A stretch of 38,328 nucleotides of DNA, taken from NCBI GenBank assembly GCA_025363385.1, contig JANYEA010000023.1, forward strand, positions 1 to 38,328. The letters are read 5' to 3'. Source of the DNA: Bacteroidota bacterium. Lineage in GTDB: Bacteria; Bacteroidota; Bacteroidia; Chitinophagales; Chitinophagaceae. Made by a program: the position numbers and the translations under genes. Positions 8,017 through 15,100 of this stretch are shown here, in pieces. The notes under the pieces are model-generated. The model searched no databases. It was not told the DNA's origin and saw nothing but the letters and a program-made list of their open reading frames with translations. How positions within the stretch are numbered: the stretch's first letter is position 1; every line of letters starts with the position of its first letter.

Positions 8017-8580
8017 TTATTTTTTTACACGTCCGGGATTTTTGGCAATAAAATCATCCCATCCCTTTAAGCCTTTCACTGTTGTTCCGAGTACTGAAGA
8101 TGTTTGATAATGATGGCATAATGCCACAGCCAATGCATCTGTGGCATCGAAATATTTGGGTTGTTCATCTATCGACAACACTCGTTGTAACATTTTCCAG
8201 ACCTGATCCTTATCTGCGTTTCCGTTTCCAGTAATGGATTGTTTTACTTTTTTTGGAGAGTATTCTGTAACTGTAAGCTTTGCATGCATTGCAGCAGCGA
8301 TGGCTACACCTTGAGCTCTGCCTAATTTCAACATGCTCTGTACATTTTTTCCAAAAAAAGGAGCTTCAATGGCAAAGGTATTGGGTTGATACAATTTGAT
8401 CAGTTCCATCACTTTGGTATGAATCATTTCTAAACGTGCATAGATATCCTTTTGGTGAGATAGTTTTAACACATCCATCAACAATACCTGGGGTTGGTTA
8501 TTTTCAATTCTTAAAAGAGCATATCCCATTACAGTGGTACCAGGGTCGATACCTAATATGATCTGTGATTTTTTATTCAT
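8017..8580 (-). CDS. ruvC: Crossover junction endodeoxyribonuclease RuvC
   Basis: A 187-residue Holliday-junction resolvase, which acts with RuvAB to cut four-way DNA junctions. The RNase H-like catalytic residues are Asp12 (LGIDPGT), Glu72 (FAIEAPFFGKN), and Asp145 and Asp148 (YFDATDALAVAL). Length is normal, with a short basic tail ending GRVKK. It is not linked to ruvB, which is about 17 kb away in this window, as is common in Bacteroidota. A TATTTTTA box ends 5 nt before the ATG. Confidence 0.95.
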   Translation of the reverse strand: MNKKSQIILGIDPGTTVMGYALLRIENNQPQVLLMDVLKLSHQKDIYARLEMIHTKVMELIKLYQPNTFAIEAPFFGKNVQSMLKLGRAQGVAIAAAMHAKLTVTEYSPKKVKQSITGNGNADKDQVWKMLQRVLSIDEQPKYFDATDALAVALCHHYQTSSVLGTTVKGLKGWDDFIAKNPGRVKK

Positions 8581-8585
8581 CCAGG

Positions 8586-8593
8586 TAAAAATA
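8586..8593 (-). promoter_or_regulatory. -7 box TATTTTTA of ruvC
   Basis: Seven of eight bases match TAnnTTTG when read on the minus strand. The box ends 5 nt before the ruvC ATG at 8580, predicting a leaderless or almost leaderless mRNA. Confidence 0.45.
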
Positions 8594-8715
8594 ATCTATT
8601 CACAGCTATTTTTCTGTATCGCAATGATAACCGTTCTTTGCAAAGATCAAAATCATGATAACTGTCTAGAAAATTCAAAATATTCCTGAACTATTTTGCA
8701 GGCCCCGCTCTTTTT

Positions 8716-9666
8716 GTGTGGCTATCTTTTTCTATTTATCGACAAATAAAACAACAGGGTGATGTGCAGATATCCTGGCATTTAATCAGAGATGCATTTT
8801 TAGGTGATACCAATTGGAAAATTATTATAGTGATTTTATTGATGTTTCTAAACTGGGGAATTGAGGCTAAGAAATGGCAGATATTAGTAAGCAGGGTTGA
8901 AAAAATTAGTTTTTGGAATGCTTATCGCGCCATATTCGCTGGGCAGGCATTTGCATTAAATACCATTAATCGAGCTGGTGATTTTGTGGGAAGAATTCTT
9001 TATTTGCATGAAGGGAACCGTTTAAGAGCTGTGGCACTCTCACTAGTAGGATCGATGAGCCAGATCCTAGTTACTTTTTTTGTTGGGCTTATTGCCCTAA
9101 CCGGACTTCGTTTAACCATATTAAATCAATTAAAGGGGTTTGAAGGTCTAAATGGCTTTTGGCTAGACGCATTGATGATCACACTTTTTATAGGGGTATT
9201 TGTGTTCAGCATTTTTTATTTTAATGTGGCATTGTTTATAAGACTCATTGAAAAAATACCCTTTGTGGCCAGGTTTAGATATTTAATTGAAAAACTGGAA
9301 GCATTGCATTGGAGAGAATTAACAAGAATTTTATTATTATCTACCACTCGATACCTTGTATTTATCGTTCAATATGTATTATTGTTACAGGTATTTGGTG
9401 TGGAGGCTGGAATCATGAGTTTGGCAATGATGGTATCAGTACTTTTTCTGGTATTAGCAATGGTTCCATCAATTGCTTTGGCAGAACTAGGTTTCAGGGG
9501 TAAAGTGAGTTTGCAATTATTTGGTTTATTGAGTGCCAATCATTTGGGAATCATTGCAGCTGCAGCAGGAATTTGGATTATTAATTTAATCATACCAGCT
9601 ATTGCAGGAAGTATTCTAATTTTGGGCATACGGTTGTTTAAAAATAAGCAAAATAAAAACCGATGA
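8716..9666 (+). CDS. Flippase-like integral membrane protein (LPG_synthase_TM family)
   Basis: At least 316 residues, with about seven or eight hydrophobic segments and the family stretches NWGIEAKKWQILV, FAGQAFALNTINRAGDFVGRILYL and VPSIALAELGFRGKVS. Proteins with this domain (PF03706) relate to the transmembrane flippase half of MprF and to lipid or glycan translocases; no synthase domain is present. GTG 8716 is the only standard start codon, but the frame stays open back to 8662 and the extra residues (SRKFKIFLNYFAGPALFV) look like part of the protein, so the true start may be a CTG at 8662. The DUF3108 gene follows after 40 nt. Confidence 0.85.
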   Translation: MWLSFSIYRQIKQQGDVQISWHLIRDAFLGDTNWKIIIVILLMFLNWGIEAKKWQILVSRVEKISFWNAYRAIFAGQAFALNTINRAGDFVGRILYLHEGNRLRAVALSLVGSMSQILVTFFVGLIALTGLRLTILNQLKGFEGLNGFWLDALMITLFIGVFVFSIFYFNVALFIRLIEKIPFVARFRYLIEKLEALHWRELTRILLLSTTRYLVFIVQYVLLLQVFGVEAGIMSLAMMVSVLFLVLAMVPSIALAELGFRGKVSLQLFGLLSANHLGIIAAAAGIWIINLIIPAIAGSILILGIRLFKNKQNKNR

Positions 9667-9706
9667 AAAAGAGGTTTTATTTTTTAGGGCATAAAAGTAA
9701 GTTTGA

Positions 9707-10507
9707 ATGAAAGGCTGGAAAAAATGGGTACTATTTTTTTTATTATTGAGCTTTTCACGCGGGTTAACTGCGGGAGATGATTTCTGTGGTATCCATAATA
9801 CAAGCTTTCAAGATGGAGAAAGTATTTCTTTTGTTGTGTTTTATAATGTGATCGGTATTTATGTAAATGCAGGTGATGCCACTTTTAATGTAACACTTGA
9901 TCGAATTAATAATAAGCCGGTATATCATGTGGTAGGAATTGGCACATCTAATCCCAGTTACGATTGGATCTTTAAAGTAAGAGATCGTTATGAAACATAT
10001 TTCGATACTGCAAATTTACAACCACTCAAATTCATTAGAAGTATTGATGAAGGTGGTTTTAAACATAGTGAGAATGTGTCTTTTAATCAGCAAACCAATA
10101 CTGCGGTTACCACTAATGGAGTATTTAAAGTTCCAGGTTGCATTCAGGATGTATTAAGTGCCATTTATTACGCAAGGAATATCGACTTTAACCGATATCA
10201 ACCCAACGATAAGATTCCGTTTAATATGTTTCTCGACAACGAAGTGCATAATCTTTATATCAAATATGAAGGAAAAGAAACCATCAAAACCAAGTACGGA
10301 AAATTTCGTGCCATTCGTTTCAAACCTTTGCTAGTAAAAGGAACCATGTTTTCAGGCGGGGAAAAAATGACCGTTTGGGTTAGTGATGATGCTAACCATA
10401 TTCCTTTAAGAATTGAAAGCCCCATTGTAGTGGGAAGCGTGAAAGTAGATATGATGCAATATCGGAATCTTCGATATCCACTCAGCTCAAATTTGAGTTT
10501 TCATTAA
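9707..10507 (+). CDS. Exported DUF3108 domain protein
   Basis: A 266-residue protein with an N-terminal signal sequence (KKWVLFFLLLSFSRGLTAG). The mature part is rich in beta strands and contains the DUF3108 (PF11306) pattern: a GESISFVVFYNVIGIYVNAGDATFNV start, YDWIFKVRDRYETYFDTANLQPLKF in the middle, and KTKYGKFRAIRFKPLL followed by MTVWVSDDANHIPLRIES at the end. The biochemical role is unknown. It follows the flippase-like gene in the same direction, so both may act on the cell envelope, but that is context only. Confidence 0.85.
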   Translation: MKGWKKWVLFFLLLSFSRGLTAGDDFCGIHNTSFQDGESISFVVFYNVIGIYVNAGDATFNVTLDRINNKPVYHVVGIGTSNPSYDWIFKVRDRYETYFDTANLQPLKFIRSIDEGGFKHSENVSFNQQTNTAVTTNGVFKVPGCIQDVLSAIYYARNIDFNRYQPNDKIPFNMFLDNEVHNLYIKYEGKETIKTKYGKFRAIRFKPLLVKGTMFSGGEKMTVWVSDDANHIPLRIESPIVVGSVKVDMMQYRNLRYPLSSNLSFH

Positions 10508-10515
10508 TTTCTTTC

Positions 10516-11385
10516 TTAGAATTCTGAAAGTTTAAAACAAGATTTAGAACGTATTCCCCTTTCTGTTTGCTCCAATGTGCAACATTCGTTAAATGCGTCA
10601 TGCTCGAAGTACAAGAGATAATCATCATTCACCGCTTCCTCTAAGAATGATTTTTTTTCTTTCAATGTAGTAATTGGAAACATATCATAAGCCATAACAT
10701 AAGGAAGTGGGATATGATTGATAGAAGGAAGCAGATCTGCCATATAAACAATAGTACTGCCTTTATAATTAATTTGCGGCAACATCATTTTATCTGTATG
10801 TCCGTTTACAAAACGGACACTAATATTTTCCGAGAATTTGGTACTCCCAAGTTTGCCATCAAGATCTAATCCGCCGTTTGGCAAGGAAATCATTTGTAGC
10901 TGACCACTTTCTTGAATGGGTAGAATATTTTCTTTTAAGAAAGAAGCTTTTTCTCTGTCATTTGGTATAGTAGCCCATTGCCAATGTTGTTCATTTGACC
11001 AATACACTGCGTTCTCGAATGTGGGAAGTAATTTATCGCCAACTCTTTTAATGCTACCCCCACAGTGATCAAAATGTAAATGGGTGAGTAGTACATCTGT
11101 AATATCGGAACTATGAAATCCATGTGTAGCAAGTGCCTGATTGATATCTGTTTCACCGGTTAAGTGATAATGACCGAAAAACTTCGAATCTTGTTTATTA
11201 CCTACACCATTGTCTATTAAAATCAAGCGATTGCCATCTTCAATTAATAAGCATCTTAAAGCCCAGGTACATAAATTATTTTCGTCTGCGGGGTTAAGTT
11301 TATTCCATATGCTTTTGGGAACAACACCAAACATGGCGCCTCCATCTAATTTAAAATTCCCTGTTTCAATAGTATATAGTTGCAT
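10516..11385 (-). CDS. MBL-fold metallo-hydrolase
   Basis: A 289-residue metallo-beta-lactamase-fold hydrolase. The metal site is visible as HLHFDH (His102, His104, Asp106, His107), His196 (NGHTDKM), Asp217 (YMADLLP) and His262 (YFEHDAF), so two metals are likely. The arrangement is like that of YtnP/AHL-lactonase-type enzymes, but the family covers many substrates and none can be assigned. There is no signal peptide, so it is probably cytoplasmic. It begins 2 nt after the stop of the upstream transporter gene, which implies one transcript. Confidence 0.9.
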   Translation of the reverse strand: MQLYTIETGNFKLDGGAMFGVVPKSIWNKLNPADENNLCTWALRCLLIEDGNRLILIDNGVGNKQDSKFFGHYHLTGETDINQALATHGFHSSDITDVLLTHLHFDHCGGSIKRVGDKLLPTFENAVYWSNEQHWQWATIPNDREKASFLKENILPIQESGQLQMISLPNGGLDLDGKLGSTKFSENISVRFVNGHTDKMMLPQINYKGSTIVYMADLLPSINHIPLPYVMAYDMFPITTLKEKKSFLEEAVNDDYLLYFEHDAFNECCTLEQTERGIRSKSCFKLSEF

Positions 11386-11387
11386 AG

Positions 11388-12698
11388 TTATGCGAATTCT
11401 GTTTTTTGTTTATTCATTGCAAACATTAACATAATGAGACCTAGAATAAAAAATATAATTAAGGCTAGCACAGAATTACGTTGTGATCCAGTAAGTTCGT
11501 TAATATACCCAAAGCTAAACATTCCAATTACGATCGCTATTTTTTCTGTAACATCATAAAAACTAAAAAATGAAGTGGTGTCTTTTGTTTCTGGCATCAA
11601 TTTAGCATAAGTACTTCTACTCAGAGATTGAATTCCTCCCATTACAAAACCCACTAAAACTGCTAGGGTGTAAAATTGATTTATGCCATTTCTAGGAATG
11701 TTGTAACCAACAATGCAAAGAACAATCCAAATACAAATTGTTATCATCAATGCCCTGAAATTTCCAATTTTCTCAGAGAGCTTTGCAATTAAAAATGCTC
11801 CGGGAACTGCCACTAATTGAATAATTAAAATGGCAATAATCAGATTTGTGGTGGGAATATTTAATTCGCTTTTACCATAAAGGGTTGCGGCTAACATCAC
11901 TGTTTGTACCCCCATATTATAAAAGAAAAACGCCGCTAAATACCTCTTTAAAACAGGAAGCGCACTCAACTGTTTCCAAACAATGTTCAATTCTTTATAG
12001 CCATTTGTTAAGATACTGCCTTCGTTTTTTTTGTGTTCAGAGGGTTTGCCATGCGGAAGCCTGCTGAGAGCTAGTTGCCCGAAACCCCACCACCATATTC
12101 CAACTAATAAAAAAGAAATTTGGGCTGCTTTGCCACCATCGATTCCAAAAGTTTTGGGCGACATTACAAATACAAAACAGATCACTTGTAAAATTACGCT
12201 GCCAATATAACCCATCGCAAATCCCTTTGCACTCACTTTGTCCTGGTCTTCTGGTGCTGCAATTTCTGGCAAATACGAGTTGTAAAAAACAAGACTACTC
12301 CAGAAACCAATGCAGGCAATGATTAAACAGAAAAGCCCATATACTAAGTTGGTTTTATCAAAGAAATACATTGCACTACAGGCAATGCTTCCCATGGTAC
12401 AAAAGAAGAAAAGGAATTTTTTCTTATTACCCTTGTAATCAGCAATGGAAGAAAGAATTGGTGATATAAATGCAACTATCAAAAAAGCAATCGCCAATGC
12501 ATAATTGTACAAAGAAGTATTTACGAACTCTCTTCCAAATATTCGAACGGTATCGTTTACAGTAGCGTCATTCCCATCACCAGTAACAGATTCATAGTAA
12601 GCCGGAAATATAGTGGAAGTAATTACTAAATTATAAACGCTATTTGCCCAATCGTACATGGCCCATCCATTTATTACCTTTTTGGGTGCAGTGTGCAT
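11388..12698 (-). CDS. MFS transporter of the UMF1 / Atg22-like family
   Basis: A 436-residue polytopic membrane protein with about 12 hydrophobic segments. The N-terminal INGWAMYDWANSVYNLVI is diagnostic for the UMF1 family, whose yeast member Atg22 exports amino acids from the vacuole. Other markers are ISPILSSIADYKGNKKK and GFVMGGIQSLSRSTYAKLMPE. The bacterial substrate is not established. It heads a two-gene unit with the MBL hydrolase. A TATCTTTA box lies about 19 nt upstream (plus-strand 12718-12725), in the loop of an 8-bp inverted repeat. Confidence 0.9.
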   Translation of the reverse strand: MHTAPKKVINGWAMYDWANSVYNLVITSTIFPAYYESVTGDGNDATVNDTVRIFGREFVNTSLYNYALAIAFLIVAFISPILSSIADYKGNKKKFLFFFCTMGSIACSAMYFFDKTNLVYGLFCLIIACIGFWSSLVFYNSYLPEIAAPEDQDKVSAKGFAMGYIGSVILQVICFVFVMSPKTFGIDGGKAAQISFLLVGIWWWGFGQLALSRLPHGKPSEHKKNEGSILTNGYKELNIVWKQLSALPVLKRYLAAFFFYNMGVQTVMLAATLYGKSELNIPTTNLIIAILIIQLVAVPGAFLIAKLSEKIGNFRALMITICIWIVLCIVGYNIPRNGINQFYTLAVLVGFVMGGIQSLSRSTYAKLMPETKDTTSFFSFYDVTEKIAIVIGMFSFGYINELTGSQRNSVLALIIFFILGLIMLMFAMNKQKTEFA

Positions 12699-12701
12699 AG
12701 A

Positions 12702-12748
12702 GGTTAGTTTTGTGTTTTAAAGATAGGGGAAAGAACGCAGAACTAACC
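12702..12748. repeat. Inverted repeat around the promoter of the UMF1 transporter gene
   Basis: GGTTAGTT (12702-12709) and AACTAACC (12741-12748) are perfect 8-bp inverse copies 31 bp apart. The putative minus-strand -7 box TATCTTTA lies between them. It may be an operator pair or chance; it would not form a hairpin in the mRNA if that promoter is used. Confidence 0.35.
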
Positions 12749-12787
12749 GCCTACGAAAGGACGATGCGGGGAAGCAAAATGTGTGAA

Positions 12788-13585
12788 TTATTTTAAATGA
12801 CCAGTATAAATTAATGCAAGCAAAACAATTCCTGCAATGATACGGTACCAGCCAAATAGGCGAAATCCATGTTTTTGTAAAAAGCCAATAAAAAATTTAA
12901 TGGCTAATATCGCTACTAAAAATGCAACAAGATTGCCAATACCCAAACTGGTCAGGTTTTCTTTATTCTTTAAAAGCTCGGGGCTTTCCTGGTATGCTTT
13001 TAATAATTTATAACCAGTTGCTGCTGCCATGGTTGGAACGGCAAGGAAAAAAGAAAATTCAGCAGCTAGGTTTCTGGTAAGTTTCTGTTGCATACCGCCA
13101 ATAATACTGGCCGCACTTCTACTAGTTCCTGGAATCATAGCCAGGCATTGCCAAATACCAATCATGAACGCTTTAGATAAACTAATTTGTTCGTCTCTTT
13201 CAATAGTATGGGTTTTAAATAGTTTATCAATAAACAATAAAACAAATCCACCTAATAAAAGAGTGATGCTCACTGTTAAAGGACTTTCTAATAAAGCATC
13301 AATCTTTTTAGAAAAAATAAAACCAAGTACTAAAGCTGGAATAACAGCCACTATTAATTTAATATAAAAATTCCATCTATTTAAAGGAAAAAATTTTTTC
13401 CAATAAATAACCACCACAGACATAATTGCTCCAAGTTGAATTGCTACCTCATAGAGTTTTGTGAAATCATCTTTTGCTATACCCATAAAAGAGCTTGCAA
13501 TGATCATGTGACCAGTAGAAGAAATGGGCAAAAACTCGGTTAAGCCTTCAATAATTGCGATGATAATGGAGTCGAAAATAGACAT
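12788..13585 (-). CDS. uppP: Undecaprenyl-diphosphatase UppP (BacA)
   Basis: A 265-residue inner-membrane phosphatase that converts undecaprenyl pyrophosphate to the monophosphate, recycling the carrier for peptidoglycan and other envelope glycans; excess confers bacitracin resistance. Both signature regions are present: EGLTEFLPISSTGH (13-26) and PGTSRSAASIIGG (152-164). About eight hydrophobic segments, normal length. A terminator separates it from the DUF3098 gene and a TAGCTTTG box lies 33 nt before its ATG, so it seems to have its own promoter although uppP often follows ftsX and the DUF3098 gene in Bacteroidota. Confidence 0.95.
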   Translation of the reverse strand: MSIFDSIIIAIIEGLTEFLPISSTGHMIIASSFMGIAKDDFTKLYEVAIQLGAIMSVVVIYWKKFFPLNRWNFYIKLIVAVIPALVLGFIFSKKIDALLESPLTVSITLLLGGFVLLFIDKLFKTHTIERDEQISLSKAFMIGIWQCLAMIPGTSRSAASIIGGMQQKLTRNLAAEFSFFLAVPTMAAATGYKLLKAYQESPELLKNKENLTSLGIGNLVAFLVAILAIKFFIGFLQKHGFRLFGWYRIIAGIVLLALIYTGHLK

Positions 13586-13618
13586 AATGGGGGCGATTTA
13601 TATGCATTAAAGTCAGGG

Positions 13619-13626
13619 CAAAGCTA
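13619..13626 (-). promoter_or_regulatory. -7 box TAGCTTTG of uppP
   Basis: A perfect TAnnTTTG match on the minus strand, 33 nt before the uppP ATG and just downstream of the terminator of the preceding gene. No strong -33 box is visible. Confidence 0.5.
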
Positions 13627-13648
13627 GTGTTTCAAGAGCAGTAACCAT

Positions 13649-13676
13649 AAAAAAAAGCGATGAGTGGCATCGCTTT
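13649..13676 (-). terminator. Rho-independent terminator after the DUF3098 gene
   Basis: On the minus strand, AAAGCGATG and CATCGCTTT (13668-13676 with 13654-13662) form a 9-bp stem around a 5-nt loop, running into eight T (complement of 13649-13656). It separates ftsX-DUF3098 from uppP. Confidence 0.8.
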
Positions 13677-13702
13677 AAAGTAAAATTAATATTGAATTTA
13701 TT

Positions 13703-13948
13703 TTAGGCTTTCGACTTTTTGAATATGGCGTAAATTTCTACAATTAACCCTGCCACAATGAGAATAGGAGCAATAGTAATACGGGTACTGCTATATACTT
13801 CTTTGGTATCAAACACACGAGGATCTACACTTTTCCCACCGTTCATTAATATAAAACCAAGTGCCACAATTACGGCACCGATTAACATCCACACAAAGTT
13901 TTCTTTTTGAAAAAGAGGTGCAGCAGTATGTTTTTTTTGTTCGCTCAT
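13703..13948 (-). CDS. DUF3098 domain small membrane protein
   Basis: An 81-residue protein from the ATG at 13948 (MSEQKK). It has two transmembrane segments (NFVWMLIGAVIVALGFILM and TIAPILIVAGLIVEIYAIF) joined by NGGKSVDPRVFDTKEVYSSTRI, which is typical of DUF3098. The frame is open for 29 more codons upstream, but that part looks like leader sequence and does not resemble the family. It lies 70 nt downstream of ftsX, its usual neighbour in Bacteroidota, which hints at a role in division or envelope synthesis; the function is unknown. Confidence 0.88.
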   Translation of the reverse strand: MSEQKKHTAAPLFQKENFVWMLIGAVIVALGFILMNGGKSVDPRVFDTKEVYSSTRITIAPILIVAGLIVEIYAIFKKSKA

Positions 13949-14018
13949 CGCTTGTATTTTAGAATTGAAAGGTAAATAGTTATTTGAAAGAATTGGATCA
14001 ACAATTATTAAAACTTGG

Positions 14019-14894
14019 TTAATAAAGCTCGTCAAGCTTCATTTTTAGGTATTTCAAAACGGCTCGATGTGTACTGAAAACAGAAATGCCCACCCCTAAA
14101 ACGATCATCCCAAAAAATAAAATCAATGTTAGATTAATATCACGAATAGCTTTCAAGGGTTCGAACTGGCTCTCAGCCCATCCGATCAATGTAAATAAAA
14201 GTGCAATAGCTATACCAGAACTAATCAATCCATTAATAACAGCTTGAATATTCATGGGTTTAGAAATAAACCCCCGGGTGGCTCCTACCATTTGCATGGT
14301 TTTGATTAGAAACCTATTACTAAACATGGCTAGTCGAATAGTATTGTCGATACTAAAAATTACAATCACACAAAGTAGCACTGCGATTACCAAAAAAACC
14401 AACCCTATTTTAGAAGCCCTTTCATTTAGGTTGGTAACTAAGCTTTGAGGATATTGTAATTCGGTAATTTGATTGCCATATGCTGCCATCAAATCATCCG
14501 ATATTTTTACTAAACTATCTTTATTTACATAAGCAGCTTTGGCATAAAAATCGATACTTTCTGGTAATGGGTTTGAATCTAAGATCTTGGCCCAATCTTC
14601 ATTATTTTCTTTGTTCCAAATAACCTTAGCGTTAGCTTTATCAACATAAACTACCCCCTTTGCATAAGGTTTCGAAGAAATAAACTGTTGGATCTGCCCA
14701 ATGGTATCCTTGTTCATAGTTCGTAAATAGGCACTCAAACGAATATCTTCTTTGAACGCATTACCTACTGAACTGATGTTGAGGAATATCCATCCCATGA
14801 TTCCTAAAAGAAACAAAACAAGCGCAACCCCTACGATGCTATAGATAAAATTTGGTTTGCTGCGCTTTAAAGAAGATTTACCAACTACGGCCAT
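14019..14894 (-). CDS. ftsX: Cell division protein FtsX (permease-like)
   Basis: A 291-residue FtsX, the membrane partner of FtsE that links the divisome to periplasmic peptidoglycan hydrolases. It has a basic cytoplasmic N-terminus, TM1 near 18-40, a periplasmic domain containing EDIRLSAYLRTM, and three C-terminal membrane segments, with IKTMQMVGATRGFISKPMNIQAVINGLISS between the second and third, as in the FtsX family. ATG 14894 is preferred to an in-frame TTG at 14930. ftsE is not in the window. It diverges from leuS. Confidence 0.93.
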   Translation of the reverse strand: MAVVGKSSLKRSKPNFIYSIVGVALVLFLLGIMGWIFLNISSVGNAFKEDIRLSAYLRTMNKDTIGQIQQFISSKPYAKGVVYVDKANAKVIWNKENNEDWAKILDSNPLPESIDFYAKAAYVNKDSLVKISDDLMAAYGNQITELQYPQSLVTNLNERASKIGLVFLVIAVLLCVIVIFSIDNTIRLAMFSNRFLIKTMQMVGATRGFISKPMNIQAVINGLISSGIAIALLFTLIGWAESQFEPLKAIRDINLTLILFFGMIVLGVGISVFSTHRAVLKYLKMKLDELY

Positions 14895-14946
14895 AATGTT
14901 ACTATTTTCCTTTCCCGGATACAATTTCAAGCCGGGTACTGTTAGG

Positions 14947-14954
14947 CAAATGTA
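14947..14954 (-). promoter_or_regulatory. -7 box TACATTTG of ftsX
   Basis: A perfect TAnnTTTG match on the minus strand, 52 nt before the ftsX ATG. It is the mirror image of the plus-strand box at 14976-14983. Confidence 0.55.
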
Positions 14955-14975
14955 GGCTTTTGCCCGCTAAACACT

Positions 14976-14983
14976 TACATTTG
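14976..14983 (+). promoter_or_regulatory. -7 box TACATTTG, probable leuS promoter
   Basis: A perfect TAnnTTTG match on the plus strand, identical to the ftsX box. The two boxes together form the inverted repeat GCAAATGTA / TACATTTGC (14946-14954 and 14976-14984). Use of this box would give leuS a leader of about 110 nt. Confidence 0.45.
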
Positions 14984-15021
14984 CAACCACTCAAACCACG
15001 ATTTTACATCTGAAAATACTG

Positions 15022-15046
15022 CTTTAACCTGTTAAATGGGTTAAAG
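15022..15046 (+). promoter_or_regulatory. Inverted repeat in the leuS leader
   Basis: CTTTAACC (15022-15029) and GGTTAAAG (15039-15046) are perfect inverse copies around a 9-nt spacer, 55 nt before the leuS ATG. There is no T tract after it, so it is not a terminator. It could be an RNA hairpin in the leader or a protein-binding site. Confidence 0.4.
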
Positions 15047-15100
15047 ATATGTTAGGATTGAATCGGGGTAGGCAATGCAAACAATTGAACGATTTTAAAA

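Noticed and set aside
8635..8646. TCTTTGCAAAGA palindrome between ruvC and the flippase-like gene
   Set aside because: A perfect 12-bp palindrome, but no partner copy and no link to a regulator; such A/T-rich palindromes are expected by chance.
9698..9705. TAAGTTTG as a promoter for the DUF3108 gene
   Set aside because: It matches TAnnTTTG but ends 1 nt before the ATG, so transcription would begin inside the coding sequence and miss the start codon.
13949..14035. 29-residue N-terminal extension of the DUF3098 protein
   Set aside because: DUF3098 proteins start just before the first membrane helix, and MSEQKK at 13948 fits.
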